Origin: Brucella sp. BE17
GTDB lineage: Bacteria > Pseudomonadota > Alphaproteobacteria > Rhizobiales > Rhizobiaceae
NCBI RefSeq assembly: GCF_039545455.1
Contig: NZ_CP154468.1
Coordinates: 186,001 to 250,000, forward strand
Reading direction: 5' to 3'
Length of the DNA: 64,000 nucleotides
In this document: in pieces, positions 45,434 to 53,829 of the stretch
Layout of the letters: the number at the start of each line of letters is the position of its first letter
Position numbering within the stretch: the first letter of the stretch is position 1
Notes under the pieces: model-generated
Database searches by the model: none
What the model was told of the DNA's origin: nothing
The model's input: the letters and a program-made list of their open reading frames with translations, nothing else
Made by a program: the position numbers and the translations under genes

Positions 45434-46978
45434 ATGAATGTTTCCATTGTGGCAAATGCTGCGCCGGTTATCCTTCTGCACCCATCGGACGATGTCGTGG
45501 TAGCGCGAACGCCTGTGCGTGAAGGCCATTCCATAGGGCTTAGCGGTATCACGGCCCGTCAACTGATCGGGCGGGGGCACAAGGTGGCGATCCATGCCAT
45601 CCCTTCGGGCAAGGAAGTGCTGAAATACGGTCAGGTGATCGGTGTGGCCACGCAGGATATTGCGCCCGGCGAGCATGTCCATCTGCACAACCTTGCCATG
45701 CTGCCCTCCGAGCATGAGCATCAGTTTTCCGTCGATATCGAAGAGCGCGGCATGGTGGCGGAAGCCGAACGCCGCCATTTTATGGGTTATGATCGCGGCG
45801 CGGGCGGGGTTGGTACGCGCAATTATATCGGGGTGATTTCCTCGGTGAATTGTTCGGCCACCGTCTCGCGCTATATTGCCGATTATTTCAACCGCATGGG
45901 TGGGCTTGACGGTTTCGATAATGTCGATGGCGTGGTGGCACTGACGCATGGCAGCGGTTGCGCGCTCAACACCAAATCCGAAGGCTATCGTCTTCTGACG
46001 CGCACGATCCAGGGCTATGCCAAGCATCCGAATTTTGGCGGCATTTTGTTGATCGGTCTTGGCTGCGAAACCAACCAGATTGCGCCGATCCTCGAACATT
46101 ATCGCATGGAGGAAGGCTCGCGCCTGCGCACCATGACCATCCAGCAGCATGGCGGCACACGCAAGACCATCGATGCGGCGATTGCCGAGATCAAGCAAAT
46201 GCTGCCGCTGGTCAATGAAGCCAAGCGCACGAAGCAGCCACTTTCAAAGCTCAAGCTGGCGCTCGAATGCGGCGGCTCGGATGGTTATTCCGGAATTTCC
46301 GCCAATCCGGCGCTGGGTTATGCATCCGACCTCATCGTTCGTAATGGCGGCACTACGGTTCTGGCGGAAACACCGGAAATCTATGGTGCCGAGCATCTTT
46401 TGACGCGCCGCGCCGTAACCCCTGCGGTTGCGCAAAAACTGTTGCAGCGCATCGACTGGTGGCGCGATTATACCGCGCGCAATGGCGATGAGCTCAACAA
46501 CAATCCTTCGCACGGCAACAAGCTTGGCGGGCTAACCACCATTCTGGAAAAATCGCTGGGTGCTGTCGCCAAAGGTGGCTCCATGCCATTGAAGGCCGTC
46601 TATGAGTTTGCCGAAACGGTGACTGAACAGGGCTTCGTTTTCATGGATACGCCGGGTTACGATCCCGTTGCTGTAACGGGACAGGTTGCGGGTGGCTGCA
46701 ACGTGATCTGCTTTACTACCGGGCGCGGTTCGGTCTCCGGTTTCAAGCCTGCGCCCTGCATCAAGATCGCTACCAATTCAGAAATGTATGAACACATGAA
46801 GGAAGACATGGATCTGAACTGCGGTAGCATCGTCACCGGGGAGGAGAGCATCGAACAGGCGGGTCTGCGCATGTTCGAGCACATTATCGCGGTCGCATCC
46901 GGCGAAAAGACGCTGAGCGAAATCTACGATTATGGCGACAATGAATTCGTGGCCTGGCAGGTTGGCGCCGTCACCTGA
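45434..46978 (+). CDS. UxaA/GarD-family sugar-acid dehydratase (probably altronate dehydratase)
   Basis: 514 aa from the ATG at 45434, after GAGGTCAGACAT; the in-frame ATG at 45401 overlaps the regulator. Residues ~10-90 are the SAF domain (VVARTPVREGHSI...VAIHAIPSGKEVLKYGQVIG...PGEHVHLHNL). The large UxaA domain follows: GVGTRNYIGVISSVNCSATVSRYIADYF, GSGCALNTKSEGY, IGLGCETNQI, LALECGGSDGYSGISANPALGYASD, and FMDTPGYDPVAVTGQVAGGCNVICFTTGRGS. Dehydration of D-altronate (or galactarate) to a 2-keto-3-deoxy acid. Fusion of the two domains at this length is normal. UxaB-like and dehydrogenase neighbours favour altronate. Confidence 0.87.
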   Translation: MNVSIVANAAPVILLHPSDDVVVARTPVREGHSIGLSGITARQLIGRGHKVAIHAIPSGKEVLKYGQVIGVATQDIAPGEHVHLHNLAMLPSEHEHQFSVDIEERGMVAEAERRHFMGYDRGAGGVGTRNYIGVISSVNCSATVSRYIADYFNRMGGLDGFDNVDGVVALTHGSGCALNTKSEGYRLLTRTIQGYAKHPNFGGILLIGLGCETNQIAPILEHYRMEEGSRLRTMTIQQHGGTRKTIDAAIAEIKQMLPLVNEAKRTKQPLSKLKLALECGGSDGYSGISANPALGYASDLIVRNGGTTVLAETPEIYGAEHLLTRRAVTPAVAQKLLQRIDWWRDYTARNGDELNNNPSHGNKLGGLTTILEKSLGAVAKGGSMPLKAVYEFAETVTEQGFVFMDTPGYDPVAVTGQVAGGCNVICFTTGRGSVSGFKPAPCIKIATNSEMYEHMKEDMDLNCGSIVTGEESIEQAGLRMFEHIIAVASGEKTLSEIYDYGDNEFVAWQVGAVT

Positions 46979-47002
46979 ATTTTTGAAATATAGGAATATC
47001 TG

Positions 47003-48019
47003 ATGGTCAAGGTTTTGCGCATCGAGAGCGAAAACGTAACCCGATTTGCCGAAATCGATGAAGCGCCACTGCTGCCCGGTCATGTGCGTATTCGCGTGCG
47101 CCATGTCGGTCTGTGCGGTAGCGATCTCAACACCTTCAAGGGGCTGAACCCGCTTGTCGAACTGCCGCGTATTCCGGGCCATGAGATCGGGGGCGAAATT
47201 ATCGAAGTCGGCGAAGGGGTTGATGCGGCTTATGCCAAGGGAAAGCGCGTTATCGTCCTGCCCTATACAAACTGCGGCACATGTTCTTCCTGCCGCAAGG
47301 GGCGGCTGAATGCGTGTCGTTATAACAAGACGCTGGGTGTGCAGCAAAATGGTGGACTGGCGGAACAGATCGTGCTGCCTGCTGAAAAACTCATTCTCAA
47401 CGACACGCTGAAACCACGTCATCTGGCGCTGGTCGAACCACTTTCGGTCGGATTTCATGCGGTGGCCCGTGGACGCGTCGAGGCGGGCGAAACCGTGGCT
47501 GTGCTTGGCTGCGGTATGATCGGCATGGGGGTGCTGATCGGTGCGGTTGCGCGCGGTGCAAAGGTGATTGCCATCGATCCGAGTGCTGAAAAGCGTGAAC
47601 TGGCGCTGCATCTTGGTGCCACCCATGTCCTGCCAAGCGGCGAGGACGTGGTTGAAAAAGTCATGCAACTGACCGGCGATGACGGCGTGGATGTAGCTTT
47701 CGAGGCCGTCGGACTGCCGGTTACTTTCACACAGGCTGTCGATCTGGCGGGTTTTGCCGGGCGGGTGGTCTATGTCGGTTATTCCAAGGCGCCGGTCACT
47801 TATCAGACGCAATTCTTCAACCTCAAGGAACTCGACATCATGGGCTCGCGCAATGCGATGCTTGCCGATTTTGAAGCTGTCATCGCGCATCTGGAAAAGC
47901 TTGGAAATGATGCCGACGGACTTATCTCGAAAGTGTTTGCATTCAACGACGCTGAATGGGCCCTGCCTTATTGGAATAGCGACCGTAATGTGCTGAAAAT
48001 CATCATTGAACGCGACTGA
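47003..48019 (+). CDS. Zinc-dependent alcohol dehydrogenase, possibly L-galactonate 5-dehydrogenase-like
   Basis: 338 aa. MDR fold with catalytic zinc ligands in GLCGSDLNTF and GHEIGGEI, the structural zinc cysteines CGTCSSCRKGRLNAC, and the NAD-binding VAVLGCGMIGMGVLIG. The length and the immediate UxaA/UxaB-like neighbours match E. coli LgoD (YjjN), which oxidises L-galactonate to D-tagaturonate. A galactitol/threonine-dehydrogenase-type polyol enzyme is the alternative. It lies 24 bases after the dehydratase stop, so one operon. Confidence 0.82.
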   Translation: MVKVLRIESENVTRFAEIDEAPLLPGHVRIRVRHVGLCGSDLNTFKGLNPLVELPRIPGHEIGGEIIEVGEGVDAAYAKGKRVIVLPYTNCGTCSSCRKGRLNACRYNKTLGVQQNGGLAEQIVLPAEKLILNDTLKPRHLALVEPLSVGFHAVARGRVEAGETVAVLGCGMIGMGVLIGAVARGAKVIAIDPSAEKRELALHLGATHVLPSGEDVVEKVMQLTGDDGVDVAFEAVGLPVTFTQAVDLAGFAGRVVYVGYSKAPVTYQTQFFNLKELDIMGSRNAMLADFEAVIAHLEKLGNDADGLISKVFAFNDAEWALPYWNSDRNVLKIIIERD

Positions 48020-48089
48020 GTAATACGCCTTGGTGTCGACAAGATAAATGCAGAGCGTTATGGGTAGGCCTTGAAAAAGGAGCCTGCCC

Positions 48090-49232
48090 ATGGTTTTGCC
48101 CGTCCGTCCCGCCCCTATTGATAATGCCGAACGCGCACAGCGGCTTGAAGCCTTGCGTGCGGTTTTGCGCGCAAAAAATATTGGTGCCCTTTTGCTGGGT
48201 TCGACCGAGAGCCTCTATTATTTTACAGGCCTGGTGTGGCATCCAAGCGAGCGGCTTCTGGGAGCTGTCGTCACGCAGAGCGATCTGACCTATATCGTGC
48301 CGGGTTTTGAGCTGAGTCGTGTGGAAAGCCTGCCGCATCTTAAAGGCAGAATTTGCATATGGCAGGAGGAAGAGAGCAGCGCCGCGCTGGTGGCCTCGAT
48401 TGTGCCGGAAAAAACAAGCCTTGCAGTGGATGATGCGGTTCCGCTGTTTGTCTATCATGCGCTGACGGCAGAAATTGGCGTCGAGCGTCTGGTGGATGGC
48501 GGTCCGATCATCGGTTCACTGCGGCTTTGCAAGTCTGACGCTGAAATTGCCATCATTAGATATGCGATGGCCCTGACGCTTGAGGTTCACAAGCGCGCGC
48601 ATGATTTCATCAAGCCCGGCGTGGCGGCGTCGGATGTCGTGCGCTTCATTGACGACCAGCACAAGGCGCTCGGTGCCGACAATGGTTCCAGCTTCTGCAT
48701 TGTTTCGTTCGGAGAAGCGACCTCGCTGCCGCACGGCGCGGACGGCGAGCAGTTTTATAAAAGCGGTGATGTGATCCTTGTCGATACCGGATGCCGGATC
48801 GATGGCTATCATTCCGACCTGACGCGCACCTATATGCTGGATGAACCGGCGCCGGAATTTTCGCGCATATGGGCGATCGAACGCGAAGCGCAGCAAGCGG
48901 TTTTCGATGCGGCCAAATTAGGGGCACCCTGTTCCAGCCTCGACGATGCGGCGCGTGCCGTTCTGGGGAAACATGGTCTGGGCCCGGACTATAAACTGCC
49001 CGGCCTGCCGCATCGTGCAGGCCATGGTCTGGGTCTTGAAATCCATGAAGCGCCTTTCATCGTGCGCGGCAATGCATTGCCACTTGAGAAAGGCATGTGC
49101 TTTTCCAATGAACCGATGATCGTGGTGCCGGAGCAGTTCGGCGTTCGTCTCGAAGATCATATCTATATGGCCGATGGCGGTCCACGCTGGTTCACGCAGC
49201 CAGCCAAAGGCCCGACCGAGCCGTTTGCCTGA
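48090..49232 (+). CDS. M24-family (creatinase/Xaa-Pro peptidase-like) metallopeptidase
   Basis: 380 aa, AAAAAGGAG before the ATG (within a hairpin loop, see findings). The N-terminal creatinase-like domain is followed by the pita-bread domain. Two-metal ligands: Asp in VDTGCRIDGYHSDLTRTYML (both aspartates), His in HRAGHGLGLEIHE, Glu in SNEPMIVVP and Glu in VRLEDHIYM. It is a complete dinuclear site, so an active peptidase or a creatinase-like amidinohydrolase is expected. No secretion signal. It ends the hexonate cluster; its link to sugar-acid breakdown is not obvious. Confidence 0.87.
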   Translation: MVLPVRPAPIDNAERAQRLEALRAVLRAKNIGALLLGSTESLYYFTGLVWHPSERLLGAVVTQSDLTYIVPGFELSRVESLPHLKGRICIWQEEESSAALVASIVPEKTSLAVDDAVPLFVYHALTAEIGVERLVDGGPIIGSLRLCKSDAEIAIIRYAMALTLEVHKRAHDFIKPGVAASDVVRFIDDQHKALGADNGSSFCIVSFGEATSLPHGADGEQFYKSGDVILVDTGCRIDGYHSDLTRTYMLDEPAPEFSRIWAIEREAQQAVFDAAKLGAPCSSLDDAARAVLGKHGLGPDYKLPGLPHRAGHGLGLEIHEAPFIVRGNALPLEKGMCFSNEPMIVVPEQFGVRLEDHIYMADGGPRWFTQPAKGPTEPFA

Positions 49233-49253
49233 TGAAATCAGGCGTCTTCAGAT

Positions 49254-49278
49254 GGAACCTTTTGGCGCTTGCAAGGTT
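49254..49278 (+). promoter_or_regulatory. Possible EcfG-like promoter for otsB
   Basis: GGAAC (49254-49258), 16 bases, GGTT (49275-49278); one mismatch to cGTT. It lies so close to the ATG (49287) that the mRNA would be almost leaderless. Trehalose genes are stress-sigma targets in several alphaproteobacteria. Confidence 0.3.
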
Positions 49279-49286
49279 TGAATTCC

Positions 49287-50054
49287 ATGCATGTCTCAAC
49301 GGTTCCTCTGAAAAACGATTTTTTTGAAGCATTCTCTCTTGATGATGCGCAATACGCATTTTTCTGCGACGTCGATGGCACATTGATTGATCTGGCGCCG
49401 ACACCTGACAGTGTGATCGTGAGTGACGACCTCGTTTTTTCCTTGCAAAAACTGGATGATCGATTGACCGGTGCGGTCGCGCTGGTGACAGGGCGACCAC
49501 TCGAATTCATTGAGCAGCAGTTTCCTTTCTTTTCAGGGGCCATTGCCGGTCTGCATGGCACCGAATTCCGGCTCCCTTCAGGGGAAATCGAAAGACTGGA
49601 GCCGGGCGAACATTTTCGGCTTGCAAAAGATTTTCTCAATATGACCCGCGAGCGTGTCGGTGATCTTCTCTTGGAAGACAAGGGCAATGCAATTGCGCTT
49701 CATTACAGAAATGCGCCTCACCTCGAAGATGTCGCGCACGAATTGATGACGGTAGCGCAGCGCTTGGCCGGGCCTGAATGGCGTGTGCAGCCCGGAAAAT
49801 ACGTTTTCGAACTGCGTTCACGCAATGGGGACAAGGGTGCGGCTTTGCGCCGTCTCATGCAATGCGCACCTTTTGCGGGACGTGTGCCATTGGCTTTCGG
49901 CGATGACCTGACCGACATACCCATGCTTGAGGCTGCTACTGCGCTCGGTGGCCAGGGCATTGCGATTGGCGAAACCATTCGTGGTTCGTCTTCACATGCA
50001 CTGGATTCGCCCGCGGCGCTTCGGGCATGGATCGCCGGTTTGGCTGAAAGTTAG
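49287..50054 (+). CDS. otsB: Trehalose-6-phosphate phosphatase
   Basis: 255 aa from the ATG at 49287; a TTG at 49269 is less likely. HAD-type phosphatase: catalytic motif FFCDVDGTLIDLAP, motif II ALVTGRP, motif III Lys in NGDKGAALRRLM, and motif IV PLAFGDDLTDIPMLEAA. It dephosphorylates trehalose-6-phosphate from OtsA (50173). A GGAAC-N16-GGTT at 49254-49278 resembles an EcfG promoter and would give a nearly leaderless transcript. The TAG stop codon is formed by the start of repeat copy C, which separates it from otsA. Confidence 0.93.
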   Translation: MHVSTVPLKNDFFEAFSLDDAQYAFFCDVDGTLIDLAPTPDSVIVSDDLVFSLQKLDDRLTGAVALVTGRPLEFIEQQFPFFSGAIAGLHGTEFRLPSGEIERLEPGEHFRLAKDFLNMTRERVGDLLLEDKGNAIALHYRNAPHLEDVAHELMTVAQRLAGPEWRVQPGKYVFELRSRNGDKGAALRRLMQCAPFAGRVPLAFGDDLTDIPMLEAATALGGQGIAIGETIRGSSSHALDSPAALRAWIAGLAES

Positions 50055-50156
50055 AGCGTATTCCGATCTGCTTAAATCAGATCGATGCTCTAATGATTTG
50101 ATTCAAAGCGCATCTTATCCGAAAACCGTTTCACACCTTTCGGGATGCGCTCTAAT
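50051..50156 (-). repeat. Dispersed intergenic repeat, copy C (reverse orientation)
   Basis: Left end TTAGAGCGTATTCCGATCTG; the right end reads, on the minus strand, TTAGAGCGCATCCCGAAAGG then GAAACGGTTTTCGGATAAGATGCGC. Both ends share TTAGAGCG, so the element has ~11-bp terminal inverted repeats. Its left TAG is the otsB stop codon. It lies between otsB and otsA. Confidence 0.85.
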
Positions 50157-50172
50157 TTAAAGGAGAGAATAA

Positions 50173-51552
50173 TTGGGGCGGCTTATCGTGGTTTCCAACC
50201 GTGTGCCCTTGCCTGACAAGCAGGGTAGGGCACCGGCAGGCGGGTTGGCAGTTGCCTTGCAGGCGGCATTGAACGTGCGTGGCGGGGTCTGGTTCGGCTG
50301 GTCGGGAAAAACATTGACCGAGGGGCAATCGCAAAAACTGGAAATGCGCGATGTTGGCCCGATCAGCTACGCGCTTTTGAGTCTGTCCAAAAAGGATATC
50401 GACGAATATTACGCCGGTTTTGCCAACCGCATGCTGTGGCCGTTGTGTCATTACCGGCTCGACCTTATCGACTATGCCCGTAAGGATATGGACGGCTATT
50501 TTCGGGTCAACCGGCTGTTTGCACAGCAATTATTACCGCTGATCGAACCCGATGACGTGATCTGGGTGCAGGACTATCACCTCATTCCACTTGCCGAGGA
50601 GTTGCGGCGTTGCGGTTTAAAAAACCGCATCGGATTTTTCCTGCATATTCCATGGCCCCCAGCCGACATTCTGCTGACCTTGCCCGTGCACGAAGCGGTT
50701 ATGCGCGGACTGACCGCTTATGATGTCGTGGGATTTCAGACCGAGAATGATGTCGAAAATTTTATCGGTTGTCTGCGCCGTGAGAAGATCGGCGAGCAGA
50801 TTGCACCGCGCCAGTTCGAGGCATTTGGGCACCGTTTTAGCGTGGACAGTTTTGGCATCGGTATAGAGACGGAAGTTTTTGCGAGACTTGCGAAAAAATC
50901 CCAAAACAGCACCTCGGTCAAACGCATGCGTGAAAGCATGAGCGGGCGCGATCTGATCATCGGTGTGGATCGGCTCGATTATTCCAAAGGTATCACTGAC
51001 CGGCTTGAGGCTTTTGAGCATTTTCTGAAAATCGACCCGGCCAATCGTGGCAGTCTCACCTTTTTGCAAATCACCCCGAAATCGCGCTCCGAGGTGCCTG
51101 AATACAAGGCTATGCAGCGCATGGTGGCAGAGCTGGCGGGTCGTATAAATGGGGCCAATGCGACGATCGACTGGACGCCGATACGTTATATCAATCGTTC
51201 ACTCAATCGCGATACGCTGGCCGGGCTTTACCGGCTTGCGCGGATCGGGCTTGTGACACCACTGCGCGATGGCATGAATCTGGTCGCCAAGGAATATGTC
51301 GCGGCACAAAATCCTGAGGACCCCGGTGTGCTGGTGCTGTCGCGCTTTGCCGGTGCCGCACAGGAACTAAGCGGTGCGGTTCTGGTCAATCCCTATGATG
51401 CGGAATCGGTTGCGCATGCCATTTCACGCGCCATTGCCATGCCTCTGGAAGAACGCAAGGAACGCTTTTCGGCAATGATGGACTTCCTGACCGAGAATGA
51501 TGTCACCCGCTGGTGCGACCGTTTTCTCGAACGTCTGGCACCAGCGGCGTAA
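50173..51552 (+). CDS. otsA: Alpha,alpha-trehalose-phosphate synthase (UDP/GDP-forming)
   Basis: 459 aa, GT20 glycosyltransferase making trehalose-6-phosphate from a nucleotide-glucose and glucose-6-phosphate. TTG start at 50173 after AAAGGAGAGAATAA; the encoded [13 protein letters not shown] is the normal OtsA N-terminus. Other landmarks: [57 protein letters not shown] (donor Arg/Lys), and [10 protein letters not shown] with nearby DGMN. It partners with otsB just upstream and is convergent with gatZ, six bases away. Confidence 0.95.
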   Translation: MGRLIVVSNRVPLPDKQGRAPAGGLAVALQAALNVRGGVWFGWSGKTLTEGQSQKLEMRDVGPISYALLSLSKKDIDEYYAGFANRMLWPLCHYRLDLIDYARKDMDGYFRVNRLFAQQLLPLIEPDDVIWVQDYHLIPLAEELRRCGLKNRIGFFLHIPWPPADILLTLPVHEAVMRGLTAYDVVGFQTENDVENFIGCLRREKIGEQIAPRQFEAFGHRFSVDSFGIGIETEVFARLAKKSQNSTSVKRMRESMSGRDLIIGVDRLDYSKGITDRLEAFEHFLKIDPANRGSLTFLQITPKSRSEVPEYKAMQRMVAELAGRINGANATIDWTPIRYINRSLNRDTLAGLYRLARIGLVTPLRDGMNLVAKEYVAAQNPEDPGVLVLSRFAGAAQELSGAVLVNPYDAESVAHAISRAIAMPLEERKERFSAMMDFLTENDVTRWCDRFLERLAPAA

Positions 51553-51558
51553 AGGCTT

Positions 51559-52851
51559 CTATCGAACGGCCTGAGCGTAAATGCGCACGACGTTGCGCAC
51601 GGCTTCGACCAGCAGTGCATGCGGGGTGGCTTTAACACGGCCTGCGGCAACTGCCGGATAAAGGGTACCCAGATACTGACTGATCAGCGTTTCAGGGATT
51701 TTACGTCCCTCAAGGCGTTTCATAAGTGCGTTGACTGCAGACGAGGCCTGCGGGTGCGGCCAGTAATAGCGAATACGGTCACTATAGGAAAAATGGCGCT
51801 GGAGCCGTAAATCATCGGCGTTGCCATGATAGTATTTTTCCCAGTTCGCAGGCTCTTCCAGAAGCAGTTTCTCCATTCGGGCACGCAGCGTTTCCTCTTC
51901 CGGCAACGGGTCGAGGAAGGCTGCGATCTGGTCGAGACCGTAGAGTGCCTCGCGCAGTGCGAAGGTCAGGCCGGGACCGACTTTCAGAATGGAAAACCCA
52001 TCGTGCACGAGGGCTGAAAGCGCTTCGACCGGCTGATAGTCGGTTGAATGCGCTTCAAAGACGAATTGCGGCATTTCATTGAGAATGCCACTTAGAGCCG
52101 TTGCCTTGTCGCTGTCGTAGAAGACGACGTTCTCGTTGCCGAATTCGACACCGGGTTGCACCACGACGCCAATGGCACGTGCAAAGGCGTCTTCGAGGCC
52201 AAGTGCGGCAAAGGCCTTGCGATGAATAGCCACCGTTTCGAGAGCGGCTTCGGGCCGGGTCAGCTCCAGCCCTTCGATTTCTTCCATCGCGCCGCCTGGG
52301 ATCGGCACTTCCGTGCCGATAATATAGACGGGCAAATCGAAGTCGGATTGAGCGGCTGCTGTTTCCGAGATTTTGGCAAGGCGCGCTGCGCGTTCTGCGG
52401 TCAGGGCATCGGGGAGGGCGACCGGCTCGCCTGCACAGCCCATGGATGTGTCGAGATGGATTTTGGTGAAACCGGCGCGCACGAAGGCATCCATCATCAC
52501 TTCGGATTTCTGCATGGCTTGTTCTGCGGGCAGATGTTTCCACGGGTTGGGACCCAGATGATCGCCGCCGAGAATCAGACGTTGTGTGTCAAACCCGACT
52601 TTTTTTGCAATGTCCTCGACGAAGCTCCGGAAATCGCTGGGCGTCATGCCGGTATAGCCGCCATCCTGATTGACCTGATTGCAGGTGGCTTCGATCAGCA
52701 CATCCGTGTCGGTCGCCAATCCCTCAAGTAGAGCCGCCTCGATCACCAAAGGATGCGCGGAACAGATCGACGTGATGCCACCGCGCTCGCCACGCGCAAA
52801 ACGGGATGGAAGTGCGCTCAGTCTCTGGGTGCTGCTCATGGTTCTGGTCAT
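51559..52851 (-). CDS. gatZ: GatZ/KbaZ-family protein, probably D-tagatose-6-phosphate 4-epimerase
   Basis: 430 aa. COG4573 signatures: GITSICSAHPLVIEAALLEG, TDVLIEATCNQVNQDGGYTGMTPSDFRSFV, LILGGDHLGPNPWKHLPAEQAM, IHLDTSMGCAGEP, YIIGTEVPIPGG, FEAHSTDYQP, and FSILKVGPGLTFALREALYGLD. These proteins were first called non-catalytic subunits of tagatose-bisphosphate aldolase, but in Agrobacterium a family member acts as D-tagatose-6-phosphate 4-epimerase, giving fructose-6-phosphate. No partner GatY/KbaY aldolase is seen here, which favours the epimerase reading. The start overlaps the kinase stop (ATGA on the minus strand). Confidence 0.88.
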   Translation of the reverse strand: MTRTMSSTQRLSALPSRFARGERGGITSICSAHPLVIEAALLEGLATDTDVLIEATCNQVNQDGGYTGMTPSDFRSFVEDIAKKVGFDTQRLILGGDHLGPNPWKHLPAEQAMQKSEVMMDAFVRAGFTKIHLDTSMGCAGEPVALPDALTAERAARLAKISETAAAQSDFDLPVYIIGTEVPIPGGAMEEIEGLELTRPEAALETVAIHRKAFAALGLEDAFARAIGVVVQPGVEFGNENVVFYDSDKATALSGILNEMPQFVFEAHSTDYQPVEALSALVHDGFSILKVGPGLTFALREALYGLDQIAAFLDPLPEEETLRARMEKLLLEEPANWEKYYHGNADDLRLQRHFSYSDRIRYYWPHPQASSAVNALMKRLEGRKIPETLISQYLGTLYPAVAAGRVKATPHALLVEAVRNVVRIYAQAVR

Positions 52852-53795
52852 GGACGCTCTCTATTGTCTGCAATGAATTGTTCGATTTCTGCCATGGTCG
52901 AGGTGCCTTCCATCGGGCCCTTGACGCCAACGGCGCGTGCCCCGGTCGCGTTGGCAATCCTCAACGCACGTGCCGGCGTTTCGCCACGCAGCCATTGCGT
53001 GACGAAAGCCGCGCCAAAACTGTCACCCGCGCCGGTCGGGTCCACTTCCTTGACGTTTAAAGCCGGGGCAATCACGGTGCCCGATGCGTCGTGATAGCTT
53101 GCGCCATCCGCGCCGCGCTTGACCACAATGGCTTTGATGCCGCGTGCAAGCAATTCATCGATTGCCGCATGCTCTTCTGTCGCCTTCGTAAACAGAAAGA
53201 TTTCCGATCCGCTCGGCATGAAAAGATCCGTGTGCTCCAGCGCATGCAGCAGCGCCTCGCGCATGCCGGGAAGGTCAAGCATTTCCTTGCGAATATTGGG
53301 ATCAAAGGAGATGGTGCCGCCCTTGGCCTTGATGCGCGTCGTAGCCTCATGGATTGCGGCGACGATGCCATCGGAAAACAATGCCGATCCCATGATGTGG
53401 AGATGATCGGCACTTTCGATCATCTTTTCGGTCTCCGACGTCAAGCCGATCGCGCTGCATGCGCTGTGCTTGATGTTGAAGATAAAATCGCGATTGCCAT
53501 CCGGGCGATAGCGCACGAAAGCGCTGCCGGTGGCAGCAGTCGGATGCACGGCAATGGCCGAAACGTCCACACCGTCTCTTTGCAATCGCTCGATATTGAG
53601 CGTCCCGAAATCGTCCTTGCCTACAGCGCTGACAAGGCCACAGGGCTGACCGAGTTTTGCTACCTGGTCGATGAAGATAGCGGGTGCGCCCGAAGCAAAA
53701 GGTCCGATCAGCGGAATGGCGGTTTTAAAACCGTTACCTGTTTCCACCGCCATGATCTCGACGACGATTTCACCAATGGTGATGATTTTCTTCAT
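52848..53795 (-). CDS. PfkB-family sugar kinase (tagatose/fructose kinase candidate)
   Basis: 315 aa from the ATG at 53795 (KKIITIGEIVVEIMA); a long upstream in-frame extension runs into lacI and is rejected. Ribokinase fold: N-terminal GPFASGAPAIFIDQVAKLG, ATGSAFVRYRPDGNRDFIFNIKHSACS lid region, and C-terminal anion hole/catalytic Asp in DPTGAGDSFGAAFVTQWL. Between a LacI regulator and GatZ it most likely phosphorylates D-tagatose (or fructose released by the polyol dehydrogenases). Coupled to gatZ by a 4-base overlap. Confidence 0.85.
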   Translation of the reverse strand: MKKIITIGEIVVEIMAVETGNGFKTAIPLIGPFASGAPAIFIDQVAKLGQPCGLVSAVGKDDFGTLNIERLQRDGVDVSAIAVHPTAATGSAFVRYRPDGNRDFIFNIKHSACSAIGLTSETEKMIESADHLHIMGSALFSDGIVAAIHEATTRIKAKGGTISFDPNIRKEMLDLPGMREALLHALEHTDLFMPSGSEIFLFTKATEEHAAIDELLARGIKAIVVKRGADGASYHDASGTVIAPALNVKEVDPTGAGDSFGAAFVTQWLRGETPARALRIANATGARAVGVKGPMEGTSTMAEIEQFIADNRERP

Positions 53796-53829
53796 GTTCT
53801 CTGTCTCGTGAAAAATACCCGCACTACGT

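Noticed and set aside
46778..48091. 437-codon open frame on the minus strand across the zinc dehydrogenase gene
   Set aside because: It lies antisense to a gene with full MDR motifs and consistent operon spacing. Its own translation has no recognisable domain, and such frames are common antisense to GC-rich genes.
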